In this document: piece after piece, positions 1 to 5,707 of the stretch
How positions within the stretch are numbered: position 1 is the stretch's first letter
Layout: each line of letters starts with the position of its first letter
Origin: Planctomycetota bacterium
GTDB lineage: Bacteria > Planctomycetota > Phycisphaerae > Sedimentisphaerales > SG8-4
Direction of reading: 5' to 3'
Assembly: GCA_030607345.1 (NCBI GenBank)
Contig: JAUWKC010000054.1
Span: forward strand, 1-8,599
DNA length: 8,599 nucleotides
Translations under genes and position numbers: made by a program
Notes under the pieces: model-generated
Database searches by the model: none
What the model was told of the DNA's origin: nothing
What the model saw: only the letters and a program-made list of their open reading frames with translations

Positions 1-1
1 A

Positions 2-820
2 CTTCTCGTCAGACAGCTCAATGGCCGGTACAAAGTAAAGAGCGAGAAAATACGACCTCTTTTCAATCAGGCATTTAGCCTGTTGAAGGACTTCGAGCAC
101 TCTGATGTGAAGTTTGTTCCCCGGCAGGAGAACAAAGAAGCCGACCAGCTCGTCAATCAAGTCTTGGATCTGGGGCGGGATGTCGAGAGTTCTCGAGCAA
201 GTGAAAAAATGATTCGGCTCGGCGTGCTGATTAGCGGGGGCGGCACAACCTTGATGAATATTCTTGATTACATCAAAAAAAGCAGGCTCAATGCCGAGAT
301 ACCCGTTGTTATAAGCTCGCGTTCGGCCGTGACCGGGGTGGAAAAGGCAAAGGCGGCCGGGCTGAACGTAGCGATAATCCGCAAAAAGGACTATCCCGAC
401 ATCGATGAATTCAGCAGGCGTATTGAACAAGAGCTGGACGCCGCGGATGTTGACCTTGTTGTCCAGGCCGGCTGGTTGTGCCTGTGGAAAATACCGCAGC
501 GCTACGAGAATCGGGTGATGAATATACATCCTGCCTTGCTGCCGAGCTTCGGCGGAAAGGGAATGTGGGGCCGCCACGTCCACGAGGCTGTTCTTAAAGC
601 CGGCTGCAAGGTGAGCGGGTGCACCGTGCATTTCTGCACGAACGAATATGACAGGGGCCCCATAATTGTGCAGCGGTGCTGTGAAGTAAAGGATGACGAT
701 ACTCCGGAAACGCTGGCTGCGCGAGTATTTGAGCAGGAGTGTATTGCGTACCCTCAGGCTGTAAGGCTGTTTCAGCAAGGCAAGATAGACGTTCAGGACG
801 GCAGAGTTAGAACAAAGTAA
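2..820 (+). CDS. purN: RNase H-like domain fused in frame to phosphoribosylglycinamide formyltransferase PurN (5' partial)
   Basis: PurN transfers a formyl group from 10-formyltetrahydrofolate to glycinamide ribonucleotide, the third step of cytosolic de novo purine synthesis. The PurN part, counted from the ATG at 209, is 203 residues, a normal family length. It shows the N-terminal SGGGTTL loop (9-15), MNIHPALLPSF (104-114) with the catalytic Asn105 and His107, and EYDRGPI (146-152) with catalytic Asp148. The GKGMWGRHVHEAV variant resembles the long-loop bacterial form. The same frame is open to the left window edge with no stop: about 69 codons upstream read LLVRQLNGRYKVKS and, further on, FVPRQENKEADQLVNQ. 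This is the C-terminal part of the RNase HI-like (RVT_3) proteins, including the conserved Asp of the ENKEAD helix. I therefore read one fusion protein whose start lies outside the window. ATG 209 has no clear Shine-Dalgarno sequence, so internal initiation is possible but not supported. It probably shares a transcript with the gene at 883. PurN identity is very secure; the fusion is secure barring a sequencing error. Confidence 0.9.
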   Translation, partial: LLVRQLNGRYKVKSEKIRPLFNQAFSLLKDFEHSDVKFVPRQENKEADQLVNQVLDLGRDVESSRASEKMIRLGVLISGGGTTLMNILDYIKKSRLNAEIPVVISSRSAVTGVEKAKAAGLNVAIIRKKDYPDIDEFSRRIEQELDAADVDLVVQAGWLCLWKIPQRYENRVMNIHPALLPSFGGKGMWGRHVHEAVLKAGCKVSGCTVHFCTNEYDRGPIIVQRCCEVKDDDTPETLAARVFEQECIAYPQAVRLFQQGKIDVQDGRVRTK

Positions 821-882
821 TCCTGGTGTACAGGGCGTATGTTCGGACGGTCCGTCACAAACAAGGGAAGCTTTAACCGTAT

Positions 883-1377
883 ATGAACAGGCGGCAGCGG
901 GTCATCTTGATAGAATTTGCGGCTGTAATAGCCATTACGGCGGTTGCAGTATTTGCAATGATAAACCTCAAGGACCTGGTCAACCGCTCCGAAGCAATGC
1001 GGGCGATGGAACATCTCGGCCAAAAGGTAGTTCAATATCGCCAAGTGCACGGCTCGATACCCGGCGAGTCCTGGGTGGATATGCAAAAGCAGAGCCTTGC
1101 CGGACACGTCAGGCTGGGTCAATTGCAGTACAGGGGTCTTTGGATAGATTTCGAGTCACCGCCGGATTCTATCCTGGCCTACAGCGAAAAAAAGTATGGC
1201 TCGCTGCTGGTCGGCAACGGCTATGTGGTGCTGCGACTTGGCGGGCGAGTGGAATGGCTGGAAAAGCAGGAGTTCGAAAAGCTCCTGGCTGAGCAGCAAG
1301 GCCGAGATGAAGCGAAGGTACTTCAGGAGCAGCGGCACGATGAGCCGGTAGCAATCCCGCCCTTGTGGCGCCGCTAA
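883..1377 (+). CDS. Small membrane-anchored protein with a degenerate pseudopilin-like N-terminus
   Basis: I do not recognise this 164-residue protein as a named family. It has a short basic N-terminus (MNRRQR), one hydrophobic helix at about residues 7-29, then a soluble region rich in Gln, Arg and Glu, probably outside the cytoplasm. The helix begins VILIEFAAVIAI, which lines up with the FTLIELLVVIAI segment of pseudopilins, including a Glu at the +5-like position (E11). The residue where prepilin peptidase would need Gly is Arg6. The following helix (EHLGQKVVQYRQVHGSIPGE, 43-62) also resembles the region after the pseudopilin N-terminal helix. The C-terminus is charged (about 125-155) and could be helical. 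A GGGA-containing stretch at 865-869 lies about 13 bases before the ATG, a weak ribosome site. The gene starts 62 bases after purN on the same strand, so they may be co-transcribed. An uncleaved pilin-like membrane protein is my best guess; function is unknown. Confidence 0.7.
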   Translation: MNRRQRVILIEFAAVIAITAVAVFAMINLKDLVNRSEAMRAMEHLGQKVVQYRQVHGSIPGESWVDMQKQSLAGHVRLGQLQYRGLWIDFESPPDSILAYSEKKYGSLLVGNGYVVLRLGGRVEWLEKQEFEKLLAEQQGRDEAKVLQEQRHDEPVAIPPLWRR

Positions 1378-1423
1378 GCAATACCGTATAGGGATGTTCG
1401 CCTGCGTTTTTGACAGGGTTGCT

Positions 1424-1449
1424 AAAACCTGGCATTTATGCTTGTCAGG
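1424..1449 (-). terminator. Candidate intrinsic terminator of clpC
   Basis: On the minus strand, 30 bases past the clpC stop, CCTGACA (1449-1443) can pair with TGCCAGG (1434-1428) around an 8-base loop. One pair in the 7-bp stem is a mismatch or wobble. The stem is followed by TTTT (1427-1424). The T run is short, so this is only moderately convincing. It lies in the 101-base gap between the convergent stops of the gene at 883 and clpC, where a terminator is expected. Confidence 0.45.
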
Positions 1450-1478
1450 GGTTCACTGACTCTTCAAGCAAGGCAGGA

Positions 1479-3977
1479 CTATCCCGGTGTTGGTGCACGC
1501 TCTTTATCAAGCTTTGGTGCAGCCTCGAGGCCTTCGAGTTTCAGGTGTTCCTCATCCTGAACGCTAATCTTTATGCACTGTTTTCCTTTGAATTCACCTC
1601 GCAGTATTGCCTCCGAAAGCGGGTCCTCGATGTAGCGCTCGATAGCCCTTCGCAGGGGTCTGGCGCCGAATTCAGGATTGTAACCTTTGTCAATCAGAAA
1701 CTCCTTGGCCTGGTCGGTCAGCTCCAGCTTGAAGCCGTGCTTGGTCAGACGCTTGAAAACCTTTTCCAGCTCGAAATCGACGATGGTTCGCAGGTCTTCT
1801 CTTGTGAGCGACTTGAATACTATAGTGTCATCGACGCGGTTCAGGAACTCCGGCCTGATGTGACGCTCGACCTCCTTGTGAAGCATCTCCTTCATTTTCT
1901 CATAATTATGCTCCGGTGTCTTCTTGCCGAAGCCAAAGCCACTTTGATTCTTGATAAGTTCGGCGCCGATGTTGCTGGTCATAATGAGGATGACATTCTT
2001 GAAGTCCACGTGCCTGCCGAAACTGTCTGTTAGCCGGCCTTCCTCCATAATCTGCAGAAGCATATTGTAAACGTCCGGATGTGCCTTTTCTATCTCGTCG
2101 AGCAGCAGTACGGCGTAAGGTCGTCGTCTTATCCGCTCAGTCAATTGTCCGCCTTCCTCATAGCCGACGTAGCCTGGAGGAGCGCCCACGAGTCGGCTGA
2201 TATTGTGCTTTTCCATGAACTCGCTCATATCTATCTGGATAAGAGCACTCTCGTGACCGAACATAAACTCTGCCAGGGCTCTTGCCAGAAGTGTTTTTCC
2301 TACTCCGCTGGGTCCAAGTAGTATAAAGCACCCGGTGGGCCGATTGGGGTCCTTGAGCCCGCTTCTGCTTCGCCTGACAGCCTTGGCAACGGCGGTTATC
2401 GCTTCATCCTGTGAGACTACCCGCTTATGTATTTCAGCTTCCAGCTCGAGCAGCCTTTGAGTCTCCTTTTTCTCCAGTCTCGTCAGGGGTACGCCGGTCA
2501 TCTTGCTTACCACTTCAGCTATCACCTCAGCGTCCACGCTGCCAGTGGCTTCTTTGTTCTGTTCATACCATTTACGATGGAGCAGCGTTTTTTCGCTTAG
2601 CAGTTGCTGCGCCTCGTCTCTCAGCGTCGCAGCCCGCTCATAGTCGGCATTCTTGACCGCCTCGTCTTTTTCCCTCTGCAGTTTTTCTATGTTTTCTTCG
2701 GTCTTGGTTAAATCGGGCGGCGGAGTCATATTCTTGAGCCGCACCCTCGCCCCGCTTTCATCGATTACGTCAATGGCTTTATCCGGCAAACACCTGCCAG
2801 TAATGTATCTGCTGGACAGTTCGACCGCCTGGTAGAGCGCCTCGTCGGTAAACCGCACTTTATGATGTGCTTCATAGCGGTCCTGCAGTCCTCTGAGGAT
2901 ATCCAGCGTCTCTTCTTTTGAAGGCGGCTCAACAATTATTGTCTGGAACCGCCTCTCCAGAGCCCCATCCTTTTCTATGTGCTTCCTGTACTCGTCCAGC
3001 GTCGTAGCCCCGATGCACTGCACTTCACCCCTGGCAAGAGCCGGTTTGAGCACATTGGAAGCGTCGATAGCGCCCTCGGCGCCGCCGGCGCCTACGAGCG
3101 TATGGAGCTCATCGATGAACAAGACAACGTTCTTGGCTCGCCTGACCTCGTTGATGACCGCCTTTATTCGTTCCTCGAACTGCCCGCGATACTTTGTCCC
3201 TGCCACCATCATCGCCAGGTCGAGTACGACGATGCGATTGTCTTTCAGCAGTTCCGGGACCTGCTTGTTGATAATCTGCTGGCTGAGGCCTTCGACTATA
3301 GCAGTCTTTCCTACGCCGGCCTCGCCCAGAAGAACCGGATTGTTCTTGGTTCGCCTGCAGAGGATTTGCACCAGTCGCTCAATTTCGTTGGCTCTTCCGA
3401 TTACGGGGTCAAGTTCGCCGTCGGCGGCTAACTGCGTAAGGTCCCTTCCGAAGCTGTCCAGCGCCGGGGTCTTGCTCTTTTGCTTTCGCCCGCCGGCCGG
3501 GGTCATCTTCATTCCAAGGCCTGTTGGTCCACTATCGACGCCGGCGCCGAGCAGATTCAGCACCTCCTGACGTACATCCTCAAGTTTCAGTCCCAGATTC
3601 ATCAGGACCTGGGCGGCTATGCCCTCGCTTTCCCGCAGCAGACCCAGAAGTATATGCTCGGTGCCCACATAGTTGTGATTGAGCGACCTTGCCTCTTCGA
3701 TTGCGTATTCGATAACCTTTTTGGCCCGCGGGGTCTGCGGCAGCTTGCCCATCGTGACCATATCAGGACCGCTCTTGACCAGCTTCTCGACCTCGAGCCG
3801 GAGCTTCCTTATATCTACCTCGAGGTTCTTCAGAACTGTCGCACCGACTCCGCTGCCCTCCTTGACCAGGCCAAGAAGGATATGTTCGGTTCCGATGTAT
3901 TCGTGATTAAAACGCTGGGCCTCCTGATTAGCCAAGGCCATCACTTTTCTTGCTCGGTCAGTAAAACGCTCAAACAT
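1479..3977 (-). CDS. clpC: ATP-dependent Clp protease ATP-binding subunit ClpC
   Basis: ClpC is a cytoplasmic hexameric AAA+ unfoldase that feeds damaged or tagged proteins into the ClpP peptidase. At 832 residues it has the usual ClpC length and order. Two Clp N-terminal repeats lie at about 3-65 and 77-142 (paired TEHILLGL motifs at 30-37 and 106-113). The first AAA+ module has Walker A GEAGVGKT (218-225) and Walker B VVLFIDE (284-290). A UVR-type coiled region lies at about 430-462, inside the short middle domain that separates ClpC from ClpB. The second AAA+ module has Walker A GPSGVGKT (555-562), Walker B LLLDE (624-628) and a C-terminal D2 domain with GARPLRRAIE (771-780). The GFGFG loop (680-684) sits where the ClpP-docking loop is expected. 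All ATPase motifs look intact. The start MFERFTDRARKVM is the classic ClpC start and has a Shine-Dalgarno site. It appears to be monocistronic: there are no ctsR, mcsA or mcsB neighbours and no CIRCE element upstream. Confidence 0.98.
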   Translation of the reverse strand: MFERFTDRARKVMALANQEAQRFNHEYIGTEHILLGLVKEGSGVGATVLKNLEVDIRKLRLEVEKLVKSGPDMVTMGKLPQTPRAKKVIEYAIEEARSLNHNYVGTEHILLGLLRESEGIAAQVLMNLGLKLEDVRQEVLNLLGAGVDSGPTGLGMKMTPAGGRKQKSKTPALDSFGRDLTQLAADGELDPVIGRANEIERLVQILCRRTKNNPVLLGEAGVGKTAIVEGLSQQIINKQVPELLKDNRIVVLDLAMMVAGTKYRGQFEERIKAVINEVRRAKNVVLFIDELHTLVGAGGAEGAIDASNVLKPALARGEVQCIGATTLDEYRKHIEKDGALERRFQTIIVEPPSKEETLDILRGLQDRYEAHHKVRFTDEALYQAVELSSRYITGRCLPDKAIDVIDESGARVRLKNMTPPPDLTKTEENIEKLQREKDEAVKNADYERAATLRDEAQQLLSEKTLLHRKWYEQNKEATGSVDAEVIAEVVSKMTGVPLTRLEKKETQRLLELEAEIHKRVVSQDEAITAVAKAVRRSRSGLKDPNRPTGCFILLGPSGVGKTLLARALAEFMFGHESALIQIDMSEFMEKHNISRLVGAPPGYVGYEEGGQLTERIRRRPYAVLLLDEIEKAHPDVYNMLLQIMEEGRLTDSFGRHVDFKNVILIMTSNIGAELIKNQSGFGFGKKTPEHNYEKMKEMLHKEVERHIRPEFLNRVDDTIVFKSLTREDLRTIVDFELEKVFKRLTKHGFKLELTDQAKEFLIDKGYNPEFGARPLRRAIERYIEDPLSEAILRGEFKGKQCIKISVQDEEHLKLEGLEAAPKLDKERAPTPG

Positions 3978-3982
3978 CTGTT

Positions 3983-3988
3983 ACCTCT
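3983..3988 (-). promoter_or_regulatory. Ribosome binding site of clpC
   Basis: On the minus strand AGAGGT lies 5 bases before the ATG at 3977. It matches the anti-Shine-Dalgarno core and fixes the clpC start together with the conserved N-terminus. Confidence 0.7.
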
Positions 3989-4034
3989 GTCAATACCGCT
4001 CAGCTATAGAACTAAATCTTTCTTTGTCTTCATA

Positions 4035-4049
4035 CAGTTGTCTCAACTG
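4035..4049. other. Perfect 6-bp inverted repeat in the clpC leader
   Basis: CAGTTG (4035-4040) and CAACTG (4044-4049) form a perfect 6-bp stem with a 3-base loop. It lies inside the roughly 109-base untranslated leader predicted for clpC, about 58 bases upstream of the start codon. No long T run follows it on the minus strand, so it is not a terminator there. It could be a small RNA stem or a dyad operator. I do not recognise it as CtsR or CIRCE. Confidence 0.4.
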
Positions 4050-4092
4050 CTTTTGTCGAATCCCTTCGGCGGCAGGCTTCTAACCCATGTTT

Positions 4093-4120
4093 ATTATACC
4101 AGTATAGTTCTCTGCGTCAA
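4093..4120 (-). promoter_or_regulatory. Sigma70-type promoter of clpC
   Basis: On the minus strand TTGACG (4120-4115, one mismatch to TTGACA) and a perfect TATAAT (4098-4093) are separated by 16 bases. The predicted transcription start is about 4086, giving a leader of roughly 109 bases before the clpC ATG. It is the best promoter match seen in this gap, and it points to a housekeeping sigma factor rather than a dedicated heat-shock sigma. Confidence 0.72.
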
Positions 4121-4403
4121 ACCATCCTGCGAGCTAAAACCGCATTGAGCAGCCGGCCTATACGTTCATATGCCTTGGGCGGCGTTATGGTTCGTTTTAT
4201 CGGCCCAATAATATACCGGGCTGCTACTTTTATCGACATAAACAGGGCGGGACTTTTCTGGTTTGTTCCTGATGACCGGCACTAATGGCTCTTTTGAGGC
4301 TGTTTTTCTGAGGGCTTTGCCGCATAATCAGTTAACGCCACGAGTCCGGCCTCGGACGTGCGTTGACTTTCGGCAGCGATGTCGGAGGCCTGTGATAAAA
4401 CGG
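4121..4403. other. Gene-free part of the clpC / SAM-transferase divergent region
   Basis: This stretch carries no gene I can support. Short open frames exist on both strands, but they lack ribosome sites, recognisable motifs or plausible starts. One minus-strand frame (stop at 4282) has fairly coding-like codons over about 45 residues but no usable start nearby, and it overlaps the adjacent promoter and gene. Part of the region is presumably a spacer between divergent promoters, and decayed coding DNA cannot be excluded. Confidence 0.5.
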
Positions 4404-4432
4404 TCACAAGCTTATTCAGGATATTGTATAAT
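4404..4432 (+). promoter_or_regulatory. Candidate promoter for the SAM hydroxide adenosyltransferase gene
   Basis: A perfect TATAAT (4427-4432) preceded directly by TG is present on the plus strand. The -35 position is poor (TCACAA at 4404-4409 with a 17-base spacer). Transcription would begin near 4439, leaving a leader of about 120 bases. It rests mainly on the -10 box and the divergent layout. Confidence 0.5.
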
Positions 4433-4454
4433 AGCAGGACTATCCTAAATTGAG

Positions 4455-4521
4455 GACGCTTGGCGTCGCAGGTAGCGTGAGAATTGGATATCGCCGGACC
4501 GGCTGGTTCAAGACGCTGCGA
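4455..4521 (+). promoter_or_regulatory. Leader segment with mutually exclusive short stems
   Basis: In the predicted leader, GACGC (4455-4459) can pair with GCGTC (4463-4467) across a 3-base loop. A second GACGC (4512-4516), directly continued by TGCGA, can compete for the same GCGTC or for the overlapping TCGCAG (4466-4471 with CTGCGA 4516-4521). Such competition can underlie regulation, but the stems are only 5-6 bp. It matches no riboswitch I know. Confidence 0.25.
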
Positions 4522-4561
4522 TGATGGCAAGGCAGGCTTTATATGGAGTATCACTGGCGCG

Positions 4562-5293
4562 ATGTGTATGGTCGTATTGTTGACAGATTTCAGCGACAGC
4601 GAATATGTGGGGGTAGTCAAAGCTGTTATCTACCGCGCAGCTCCGCAGGCCGGGATAGTTGACCTGTGCCACAGTATCGGACCACAGTCTGTTATCGAGG
4701 CTGCGTGGGTTCTCAAATGTAACTACAGGTATTTCCCAAAGGGCTCGACTTTTTGCTGTGTAGTTGACCCCGGCGTGGGCACCGAAAGAAGAGCGCTCGC
4801 CGCCAGGACTGAAAGTTACTATTTTGTCGGACCCGACAACGGCCTGCTCTGGGAAGCACTGAAGGAGCAACACATAGTCGAGATGCGACATATCCCGATT
4901 CCCTCGGACGCCGCCGGAACCTTCCACGGCAGAGACGTGTTTGCAAAGGTAGCGGCCCAGATAAGCCTGGGCAACTTCAACAAAACCGGCAGAAAAATAC
5001 GAAGAATAAAGAAATTGGAGTTCTACAAACAAGGTCGCAAAGGCGTTATTGTCAGAATCGACAGTTTCGGCAACATTGTGACTAATCTGGAAAAGCAGAA
5101 GAAGAAAAGATACTCGGTAGTGGTCGCCGGTAAGAAACATACGCTGGAGTATTACCCCGATTATTATTCAGCCAAACCAGGCCAGTTGTTTCTGATTGAG
5201 GGCTCAGGCAACACTTTGGAGATTAGTCTGAAGCAGGGCAATGCCAACCAGAGGATGGGCCTGATACCGGGCCAGGGAATTGAGATATCGTGA
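4562..5293 (+). CDS. S-adenosyl-L-methionine hydroxide adenosyltransferase (SAM hydrolase, DUF62 family)
   Basis: Members of this family use water or hydroxide to split S-adenosylmethionine into adenosine and methionine, and are relatives of the fluorinase and chlorinase enzymes. The 243-residue product has the whole family pattern: VVLLTDFSDSEYVG (4-17), VVDPGVGTERR (67-77), GPDNGLL (90-96), TFHGRDVFAKVAA (120-132), RIDSFGNIVTNL (165-176) and the C-terminal LIEGSGNTLEISLKQGNA (211-228). Asp69, Arg76 and His122 fit the Asp-Arg-His set described for the hydroxide-using branch. A small change is LTDFSDSE where most members have LTDFG. No signal peptide or membrane segment is seen, so it is cytosolic. 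I chose ATG 4562 because family homology begins right after it; GGAG at 4545-4548 is somewhat far (13 bases). ATG 4568 and an in-frame ATG at 4484 are alternatives. It appears monocistronic and divergent from clpC. Its physiological role in bacteria is poorly defined. Confidence 0.93.
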   Translation: MCMVVLLTDFSDSEYVGVVKAVIYRAAPQAGIVDLCHSIGPQSVIEAAWVLKCNYRYFPKGSTFCCVVDPGVGTERRALAARTESYYFVGPDNGLLWEALKEQHIVEMRHIPIPSDAAGTFHGRDVFAKVAAQISLGNFNKTGRKIRRIKKLEFYKQGRKGVIVRIDSFGNIVTNLEKQKKKRYSVVVAGKKHTLEYYPDYYSAKPGQLFLIEGSGNTLEISLKQGNANQRMGLIPGQGIEIS

Positions 5294-5428
5294 GGTCTTT
5301 TGGGCTGAGAGTCTGCCGGAGGGGCCTTTTATATCTTGGGTTTTTTGCGACTTTGCCGGAATTAACGCGGCGGGGCGAGCGTAACATCTTGTGTGTGCAG
5401 GAGTTAGGAGCGGCAATGCCTCGCAGAA
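5294..5428. other. Short gene-free stretch after the SAM transferase gene
   Basis: A frame starting at GTG 5290, overlapping the preceding stop by 4 bases, runs 67 codons to 5493. It has no Shine-Dalgarno sequence and no recognisable motif, and its end runs through the AT-rich repeat and into a promoter -10 box, so I do not call it a gene. I see no clear terminator directly after the transferase stop. Confidence 0.5.
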
Positions 5429-5436
5429 TTTTTTTT

Positions 5437-5464
5437 AGATTTTTTGCAAAATTTCAAAAAATCT
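5437..5464. repeat. Perfect 10-bp AT-rich inverted repeat abutting a promoter
   Basis: AGATTTTTTG (5437-5446) is exactly repeated in inverse as CAAAAAATCT (5455-5464) around the 8-base centre CAAAATTT. A run of 8 T (5429-5436) lies before it, and a -35 box begins three bases after it. The T run is on the wrong side for a plus-strand terminator. A-tracts here could act as an UP element or curved DNA, and the dyad could be an operator. Confidence 0.6.
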
Positions 5465-5466
5465 GC

Positions 5467-5494
5467 TTGCATTATCTTGTGGCAGGCTTATAAT
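5467..5494 (+). promoter_or_regulatory. Strong sigma70-type promoter without an adjacent conventional gene
   Basis: TTGCAT (5467-5472) and a perfect TATAAT (5489-5494) are 16 bases apart, with A/T tracts immediately upstream like an UP element. Predicted transcription starts near 5501. The next recognised start codon is more than 200 bases away and behind a terminator. Confidence 0.68.
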
Positions 5495-5500
5495 AGGGAT

Positions 5501-5645
5501 AGTAAATATATGTTCTTTTCTTCTTTTAGTAAGGTCTTGGTTTGTGTGAGACGGCTGAGATTTTTAATAAGTTCGTAGTATATTTTCTACATTGAAGGCT
5601 GTCTCATAAAGGCTGGAAACTCGCGGTTTCCAGCCTTTCCTTTTA
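5501..5645 (+). ncRNA. Candidate small RNA or attenuated leader of about 140 nt
   Basis: The segment is bounded by the promoter at 5467-5494 and the hairpin ending at 5638 plus a T run. Inside it, TGAGAC (5547-5552) can pair with GTCTCA (5601-5606), closing a loop directly next to the terminator stem, and GTAG/CTAC (5575-5578 / 5587-5590) may form a small inner stem. No resemblance to 6S, SRP, tmRNA, RNase P or tRNA is seen. A 22-codon frame from ATG 5510 to TAG 5578 (MFFSSFSKVLVCVRRL...) with no normally placed ribosome site inside the transcript could be a leader peptide or chance. The RNA may act in trans, or may control read-through into the pseudopilin genes. The promoter and terminator are seen; the RNA itself is inferred. 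Confidence 0.42.
5608..5644 (+). terminator. Intrinsic terminator with a perfect 13-bp stem
   Basis: AAAGGCTGGAAAC (5608-5620) and GTTTCCAGCCTTT (5626-5638) are exact inverse copies around a 5-base loop. They are followed by CC and TTTT (5641-5644), with more T-rich sequence after that. This is the most convincing hairpin in the window. It would end transcripts from the promoter at 5467 and shield the pseudopilin genes from upstream transcription. The T run is imperfect, so some read-through is possible. Confidence 0.75.
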
Positions 5646-5691
5646 TACGGCTTTTCTTTATACGTGTCTCGCCAGGGGGCTGTATCGGCAA

Positions 5692-5698
5692 AAGGCGG
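5692..5698 (+). promoter_or_regulatory. Ribosome binding site of the first pseudopilin gene
   Basis: AAGGCGG differs from AAGGAGG at one base and lies 9 bases before ATG 5708. It favours that start over the in-frame ATG at 5732, which has no comparable site. Confidence 0.5.
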
Positions 5699-5707
5699 CA
5701 AAGTCAA

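Noticed and set aside
793..1435. Minus-strand frames of 60-109 codons across the gene at 883
   Set aside because: They are opposite a gene with a sensible membrane helix and operon position, and they have no ribosome sites or motifs of their own.
1410..2033. Long plus-strand frame of 207 codons opposite clpC, and several others in that gene
   Set aside because: These are antisense shadows of a highly conserved, GC-rich gene. The clpC frame has full domain support over its entire length.
3988..3993. TTGACA on the minus strand just upstream of the clpC start
   Set aside because: It is a perfect -35 hexamer, but the matching -10 would fall inside the clpC coding region. It overlaps the ribosome site, so it cannot serve clpC.
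3978..4140. CtsR or CIRCE heat-shock operator before clpC
   Set aside because: Neither the AGGTCAAA-type tandem repeat nor the TTAGCACTC/GAGTGCTAA inverted repeat is present. The only dyad, at 4035-4049, does not match.
4282..4620. Minus-strand frame of 112 codons between clpC and the SAM transferase
   Set aside because: Its first third is antisense to the transferase N-terminus, it reads across that gene's promoter, there is no ribosome site, and the product looks random. Only the last 45 codons look mildly coding-like, and they have no own start.
5290..5493. 67-codon frame starting at a GTG that overlaps the SAM transferase stop by 4 bases
   Set aside because: The stop/start overlap is attractive, but there is no ribosome site and no recognisable motif. 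Its 3' part consists of the AT-rich dyad, the promoter spacer and the -10 box.
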